Shown here: positions 59,711-64,000 of the stretch, one piece after another
Layout: every line of letters begins with the position of its first letter
Numbering within the stretch: position 1 is the first letter of the stretch
From: Paradesertivirga superstes
GTDB taxonomy: Bacteria; Bacteroidota; Bacteroidia; Sphingobacteriales; Sphingobacteriaceae
Reading direction: 5' to 3'
NCBI RefSeq assembly: GCF_037622515.1
Contig: NZ_JBBJCN010000005.1
Location: forward strand, 124,001 to 188,000
DNA length: 64,000 nucleotides
The notes under the pieces: model-generated
Seen by the model: only the letters and a program-made list of their open reading frames with translations
Told to the model about the DNA's origin: nothing
Databases searched by the model: none
Position numbers and translations under genes: made by a program

Positions 59711-60066
59711 CAGAATATATTTGTCTTTTAATGGCTATGACGCTATCATGAGTATGTTCATTGCTATTGGTGAGCGTTTGCTCATGATGGTTTCATTTGA
59801 ATATAATTGTTTTTTATAGGCTATGAAGCTATCATGACCATATTTTTCACAGGTATTATTTTTTTAGAGGTGTTCAAGAGAACGCTTCGCTAAGTTCATT
59901 GCTATTGGTGAGCGGTTTGCTCATGATGGTTTCATCAGAATATATTTGTTTTTTATCGGCTATGAAGCCCGTCCGAACGGCATGGCCGGGCGGGCTTGCA
60001 TGAGCTTATTTTTCACTCGTTTATATTTTATCAGCGGTGTTCAAGAGAACGCTTCGCTAAGTTCAT
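59711..60066. repeat. Imperfect tandem repeats with period near 138 bp
   Basis: The block GAATATATTTGT-TTTTA-GGCTATGA occurs at about 59712, 59799 and 59938. GTTCATTGCTATTGGTGAGC and GCTCATGATGGTTTCAT occur at 59756-59795 and 59895-59935. GGTGTTCAAGAGAACGCTTC occurs at 59869 and 60036. A GC-rich hairpin AAGCCCGTCCG/CGGGCGGGCTT (59965-59998) interrupts the last unit. No coding frame. The remaining 60067-60242 shows nothing else. Confidence 0.7.
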
Positions 60067-60242
60067 TTCGGTTTGTGCGCGGAAAGCCCGCCTGCTTTTC
60101 GGGCAGGCTCATGCAGGTTTCTTTAGCAAAGATAGAACTAAAGTATCTGGTCCGACGGTTCAGAGATGTCAATTACAGAGTTTAGCCTTTGTTGGTGACA
60201 ACACCAACATGAGCAGAGAAAAAATGGGACATCAAAGGATTT

Positions 60243-61148
60243 CTACCCCCAGTGTTCTCTCGAATATATAGCAAACTCTCTCATACTTAATTCGACTGCA
60301 CTTGCAAGTCTTCTCACGTAAAAAGCTTCCTTTTCATGGCCGTTTTTATCTCTCATTTTTAAAAACACCGGATTAGACGCTTTTTCGTTTATTTGCACCA
60401 ATGCAACGGTTTTACCGCCTAGATATTTAAATGTCACATCAAATTTTCCAGTAAAAGCATTACCGAAATAATTCTGAACAAGGTTATCAAAGTGTTTTAA
60501 AAATTCGTCTTCCTTATTTTTACCTTTAAAAGTTGGAAAGTCGGTCTCGTCCAGGCCTATAACGTTTCCGTTATCGTCTATGCCAATAAGGATAGTACCG
60601 CCTCCGGTATTTAGAAATGCTGCTATATTTTTGAAGGTACTATGCTCTACTGTATTCAACGCTTGTTCAGTTTTTAAGCAAAATCTTAATGACGATTTAA
60701 ATTCTATAACTTTCGATTCACCACCATTAATCATTGATTGAATTTCGTTTATTCTTGGATTTTGAACGTAATAATTTAACTTTTCAAATAAGCTGATTAA
60801 TCCATCTGGTGTCTTTTGGTAAATATCTTCACCTGAAGTAAATCTTCTATATCCATCAAATGCGTCGTCGTCACCTGTTAATATTATCCTAGGAAAGTGA
60901 GGAAAATTAACATCTAAATATTTTGTTGCTGTACCTATAAATCCTTCGTGTTCAATTTCCTGATCATCACTGATTAAACATTTGATGTCAAGTATGACAG
61001 CAACAATTTTCGAATTCAATTTTGGCATGACTGCCTGAAGTCCTTCAAAGCTTCTTTTATAAATTAACTGGAAGCCTCGGGCTTGAGCTTCAATTAAAAA
61101 GCTTTCTTTGAAAGCTTCGTCATCATCCACTAGTAAGATATTATTCAT
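60243..61148 (-). CDS. Response regulator receiver fused to an AlbA_2 (Schlafen-type) domain
   Basis: A 301-residue protein from the ATG at 61148, which overlaps the upstream stop by 8 nt (ATGAATAA). The frame runs up to 61175, but that lies inside the upstream gene. Residues 1-120 form a receiver domain: acidic DDD at 8-10, phospho-acceptor Asp54 (VILDIKC), Thr91 (IILTGDDD) and Lys112 (YQKTPDG). Residues 135-250 form an AlbA_2 domain: GESKVIEFKSS near 143 and NIAAFLNTGGGTILIGIDDN near 173, the fold of Schlafen-like and ATP-binding helix proteins that bind or cut nucleic acid. Together with the next gene it makes a two-component pair whose output is not a usual DNA-binding domain. Its exact activity is unknown. 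Confidence 0.88.
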   Translation of the reverse strand: MNNILLVDDDEAFKESFLIEAQARGFQLIYKRSFEGLQAVMPKLNSKIVAVILDIKCLISDDQEIEHEGFIGTATKYLDVNFPHFPRIILTGDDDAFDGYRRFTSGEDIYQKTPDGLISLFEKLNYYVQNPRINEIQSMINGGESKVIEFKSSLRFCLKTEQALNTVEHSTFKNIAAFLNTGGGTILIGIDDNGNVIGLDETDFPTFKGKNKEDEFLKHFDNLVQNYFGNAFTGKFDVTFKYLGGKTVALVQINEKASNPVFLKMRDKNGHEKEAFYVRRLASAVELSMREFAIYSREHWG

Positions 61149-63942
61149 ATTGATTAAGGTTTTTGGGAATTTCAATCGTCAAAAAAAATCCTTTTTTGAC
61201 ATTTTCTTTTATAGCTAAATTGCCACCGTGTGCTTTTACTATCCTAAAGATGTAATTACCCCCGATCCCTGAGCCTGAACTGTTTTTACTCTTTGTAAAA
61301 GGTGCTATATAGCTTTGTTCACTAAGGGGAAATGCCTCTCCATTATTGCTGTATTCTATAACAAGAAGGTCTCTACTTCTATCTTCTGAAATAGTAAATT
61401 GTACTTTATTGACGTTAGAGCCTTTTTTAAAAGCATGTTTTTCAGCATTAATTAAAAGCTGATCAATAATTGTTTTGAAGGATTTGTCGTGTATGAATGC
61501 GCTTACATGAGCGCCTTTAAGTTCGATAGAAAAACGACTTCTTATCTCCAATCGTTTTGAATTCAAATATTCTTCAAAAAGCTGAAATACATCTACTTCA
61601 ATAAAATCAGTTGGCTTCAGGTTAAAGCTCATTACATCTTTCACTGTTGACAACATATCACTCAATTGTTTAGAATCATCCAAGAGCTTCGTACACACAT
61701 CCAATAAATTATAGTTTTCAGTTGGCTCAATTTCATTTACCAAGTCAATATCAATATTCTCTACAAAAGTTTCTTCGTCATATTCAGTAACCTTTTCAAG
61801 GCTGTTCTTATTAATAATCCGCTTTATCTTACCGCTCAAAGTGCTGATATTTAACAGTTTTGGCCTTAACTCATGTACAAGAGTGCGAACAATATCCGAC
61901 TCTAGCTGAATTTCCTGCTCTTCGAAACCAATTGCTTTTAAGCGTTGATTAACCTTCGCTTTTTCGCTCGCGATAATATTCGCTTTTTGGGTTGCGATAA
62001 ATTCATTCTGAGAAATTAAAGGCATGTAAGGTATTACAATTTGTTTCAGCGCTTTGATGCTTATAAATGGCATTGCAGCGCCACTTCTCTTTTGTTCAAT
62101 TTGGCTTACAACTACCGGGGAATAAAGCTGATAATACAGATACTCAAGATTTAGAGAATGCTGTCCGGTAGGTACCAATGAGAAGACCCCCGTATGAGTG
62201 ATTATTTCTGGAATCTTGGAACTCGGTTTAAAATAAGTCGGTTTCAAATTATCCCCGAGTCGTGCGACTAAAAGCATTTCTGACCTAAAAACGAGACGTT
62301 GGTAGTTTGGAGACCTAACATAATTTTCAAATCTATTAGATGAAAGATACATATCCAGGATATCTTTTTCTAAGTTCTCTATCTTGATATATGGTATACC
62401 TTCACTATACCCTATATCTCCCCTGTTGTTAATCGTATTTCCAGCCTGTATATGCACTAAATCAGATAAGAGGACAGCTTTATTTTCATTAAGTAGGTTA
62501 TTTACCTCTTTAAAAGTTTCGATATAAAACTTAACTTGAAGGGTATCTCTGATTAAAATATCTGCTGTGGAAACTATCTGAACAGTGTTATCGTCTATAT
62601 ATTTTTCCTTATACGAATCGATAACCTGCTTTGTATTAAATTTTATGTTCCTATTGCTGGTTCCGGTATTTTCGACATTTATAAATTTCACGTGGCCGAT
62701 TAAGTAAGAAGGCTTTCTTTTACTTAATACTATAATTGACGCTTTTCCATTTGTATATGGTTTCAAGCTTCCGGAAGGGAGACTTATCACAGTTTCTATG
62801 AAATCTTCTCGCAATAGCAAGTTCCGGACCTTCTGTTCACTTCCTCCAGAATCAAGAAATGAATCAGAAACCGTGAACACCGCTTTTCCTTTGCTGTTTA
62901 ATTTAGATAATATAAAAAGAACCAGACTACTTAGCCCTCGTCCACTCTTTGGAAGCTGAATATCCCAACGAGAATTCAACTCTAACTGGATATCAGGATT
63001 AGGGGCACTCAATAATGGAAGATCACCGATAATGTAATCGTAGCTATTATCTGACTTTAACTCATTAAAACAGTCTTCTGTTTTAATTTCAACATGAAAC
63101 GCCCCATTCATTACCAGGTTCATGAATGCTAATTGAGTAGTTCGATAGTTGATTTCTGTACCTTTGATGTAGAGAGATTCTCTACTTACCTTAAACGCTT
63201 TTGTCAATAATCCTGCAGTTCCGCAAACAGGATCATACAAGCTTCCACCTTTAGGATTTAATATCCCTACCATTAACTCACTAACTTGATGAGGTGTACG
63301 AACTAATTCAGACTTAAAATTATCTGATAAATTGAGCTCTAGAATATACTCAAACGCAGCACCAAATTCTTCGGTTGAAAGTAGGCTTGTATCTATAGCT
63401 TCTAGATTTAATATTACATCTCTTAGTTTTTCTAAATCAAGTCTTTCTAGTAAGTTACTGATATCGGTGAAAATGTGAACCGGAAATCGGTTGTCACTAT
63501 CAATGTAAGATATGCTTTGCAGCCAGTCACGGCTGTGCGTTGACTTCAATAAACCGTATGACTTATAAGTTGGAAGAGTAATCTGTTTGGAAATTTCCGA
63601 ATCCGGACTTAAGTCATAAAGTCTTTTATAAAAGAATAAGCCCGCTATGATAAACTGCAAATCCGTATTGGTATAGGTGCCCCTTAAAATATTTGCAATG
63701 TACCAGTATGAAGAAAGCAGCGCGTTCCACCTCTTATCACTACTAAGAATAATGCGGCCGTTAATATTGTCGAACAGATGAGAGTATTGATTAACTCTGG
63801 CATCAATCTGACTGCTAGTTAATAGCTTAGAATCACCTCGTTTGTATAGCTGTCTAGAATTTATCTCTTGTGCTATTTCAACCGGTGTTAAAGGGAAACT
63901 CGTTTCTTCTAAGACTAGATAAATAGCTTCATGTAACTTCAT
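61141..63942 (-). CDS. Fusion of methylase-like, target-recognition and histidine kinase domains
   Basis: A 933-residue protein with four parts. Residues 1-65 are a winged-helix (HARE-like) domain. Residues 70-450 are an HsdM-like methylase fold with SAM motif I DPVCGTAGLL at 237, but the catalytic NPPY/F motif is replaced by GDLPLL at about 306. Residues 490-650 resemble an HsdS target-recognition domain (SDLVHIQAGNTI, GIPYIKIENL, LVARLGDNLKP, FISIKALKQIVIPYMPL). Residues 680-933 are a histidine kinase: His690 in RTLVHELRPKL, N box QLLINAEKHAF at 828, G1 EYSNNGEAF at 863, G2 SGSGIGGNYIF at 889 and HGG. The likely reading is that DNA recognition controls the kinase, which phosphorylates the coupled receiver protein. 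Confidence 0.88.
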   Translation of the reverse strand: MKLHEAIYLVLEETSFPLTPVEIAQEINSRQLYKRGDSKLLTSSQIDARVNQYSHLFDNINGRIILSSDKRWNALLSSYWYIANILRGTYTNTDLQFIIAGLFFYKRLYDLSPDSEISKQITLPTYKSYGLLKSTHSRDWLQSISYIDSDNRFPVHIFTDISNLLERLDLEKLRDVILNLEAIDTSLLSTEEFGAAFEYILELNLSDNFKSELVRTPHQVSELMVGILNPKGGSLYDPVCGTAGLLTKAFKVSRESLYIKGTEINYRTTQLAFMNLVMNGAFHVEIKTEDCFNELKSDNSYDYIIGDLPLLSAPNPDIQLELNSRWDIQLPKSGRGLSSLVLFILSKLNSKGKAVFTVSDSFLDSGGSEQKVRNLLLREDFIETVISLPSGSLKPYTNGKASIIVLSKRKPSYLIGHVKFINVENTGTSNRNIKFNTKQVIDSYKEKYIDDNTVQIVSTADILIRDTLQVKFYIETFKEVNNLLNENKAVLLSDLVHIQAGNTINNRGDIGYSEGIPYIKIENLEKDILDMYLSSNRFENYVRSPNYQRLVFRSEMLLVARLGDNLKPTYFKPSSKIPEIITHTGVFSLVPTGQHSLNLEYLYYQLYSPVVVSQIEQKRSGAAMPFISIKALKQIVIPYMPLISQNEFIATQKANIIASEKAKVNQRLKAIGFEEQEIQLESDIVRTLVHELRPKLLNISTLSGKIKRIINKNSLEKVTEYDEETFVENIDIDLVNEIEPTENYNLLDVCTKLLDDSKQLSDMLSTVKDVMSFNLKPTDFIEVDVFQLFEEYLNSKRLEIRSRFSIELKGAHVSAFIHDKSFKTIIDQLLINAEKHAFKKGSNVNKVQFTISEDRSRDLLVIEYSNNGEAFPLSEQSYIAPFTKSKNSSGSGIGGNYIFRIVKAHGGNLAIKENVKKGFFLTIEIPKNLNQYE

Positions 63943-64000
63943 AATACGTAATTAATAAATAATAGGCGTAATTCCTTACCCTTGCTTTTGTTAGCATTTT

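Noticed and set aside
61141..63942. Ordinary type I restriction-modification methylase/specificity protein
   Set aside because: The catalytic NPPY/F motif is replaced, no HsdR is present, and the C terminus is a histidine kinase.

Overview
The window looks like a chromosomal segment of a Bacteroidota bacterium, most likely of the Sphingobacteriaceae (Pedobacter-like). Several promoters carry the Bacteroidota -7 box TAnnTTTG. The integrase, MobA/MobC relaxase set and HipB/HipA proteins are of Bacteroidota type, and gaps are filled with palindromic repeats typical of that group. The taxon is inferred from gene style, not from a database match.

Left part (1-11.5 kb), core genome: the end of a HAD hydrolase gene, a methionine operon metH-metF (minus strand) behind a SAM-I riboswitch, an unknown gene, murQ, an S41 protease, a small lipoprotein, der, era, and an initiator tRNA-Met followed by tRNA-Glu.

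11.5-38.3 kb, an integrated mobilizable element of about 26.8 kb. A tyrosine integrase lies beside tRNA-Glu, and a 23-bp copy of the tRNA 3' end (attR) marks the far edge, followed by what looks like the tRNA gene's original terminator. The element has excisionase-like and winged-helix proteins, MobC, MobA, a membrane mobilization protein and a candidate oriT, but no conjugation machinery. Its cargo is mostly defence: an ADP-ribosyltransferase-like toxin pair, a RadC-like protein, a Septu-like ATPase + HNH pair, a secreted protein of unknown role, a DEDDh exonuclease with a TerB/BRCT partner, a TrlF-type PHP-ATPase, a Shango-type trio (sngA-sngB-sngC), a HipBA pair, and a 1593-residue sacsin-type ATPase with a C-terminal NOV_C nuclease-like domain.

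38.3-51.6 kb: a membrane-tethered winged-helix regulator, two extracellular propeller-type proteins, a DHFR-like reductase, a tripartite HipB-HipS-HipT module with three operator copies exactly 40 bp apart, and a TetR-controlled efflux operon (TolC, membrane-fusion lipoprotein, two ABC ATPases, two permeases).

51.6-60.2 kb: repeat-rich. A GDSL esterase and a pectate-lyase-like protein are separated by a tandem array of units of roughly 585-670 bp, with a fifth copy of the core placed before the esterase. Two more repeat clusters flank an FAD monooxygenase and a small unknown protein.

60.2-63.9 kb: the most unusual locus. One protein joins a winged helix, a type I-like DNA methylase fold whose catalytic NPPY/F motif is replaced, an HsdS-like target-recognition domain and a histidine kinase module with H, N and G2 boxes. 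Its translationally coupled partner is a response-regulator receiver fused to an AlbA_2/Schlafen-type domain. It reads as a DNA-surveillance two-component system.
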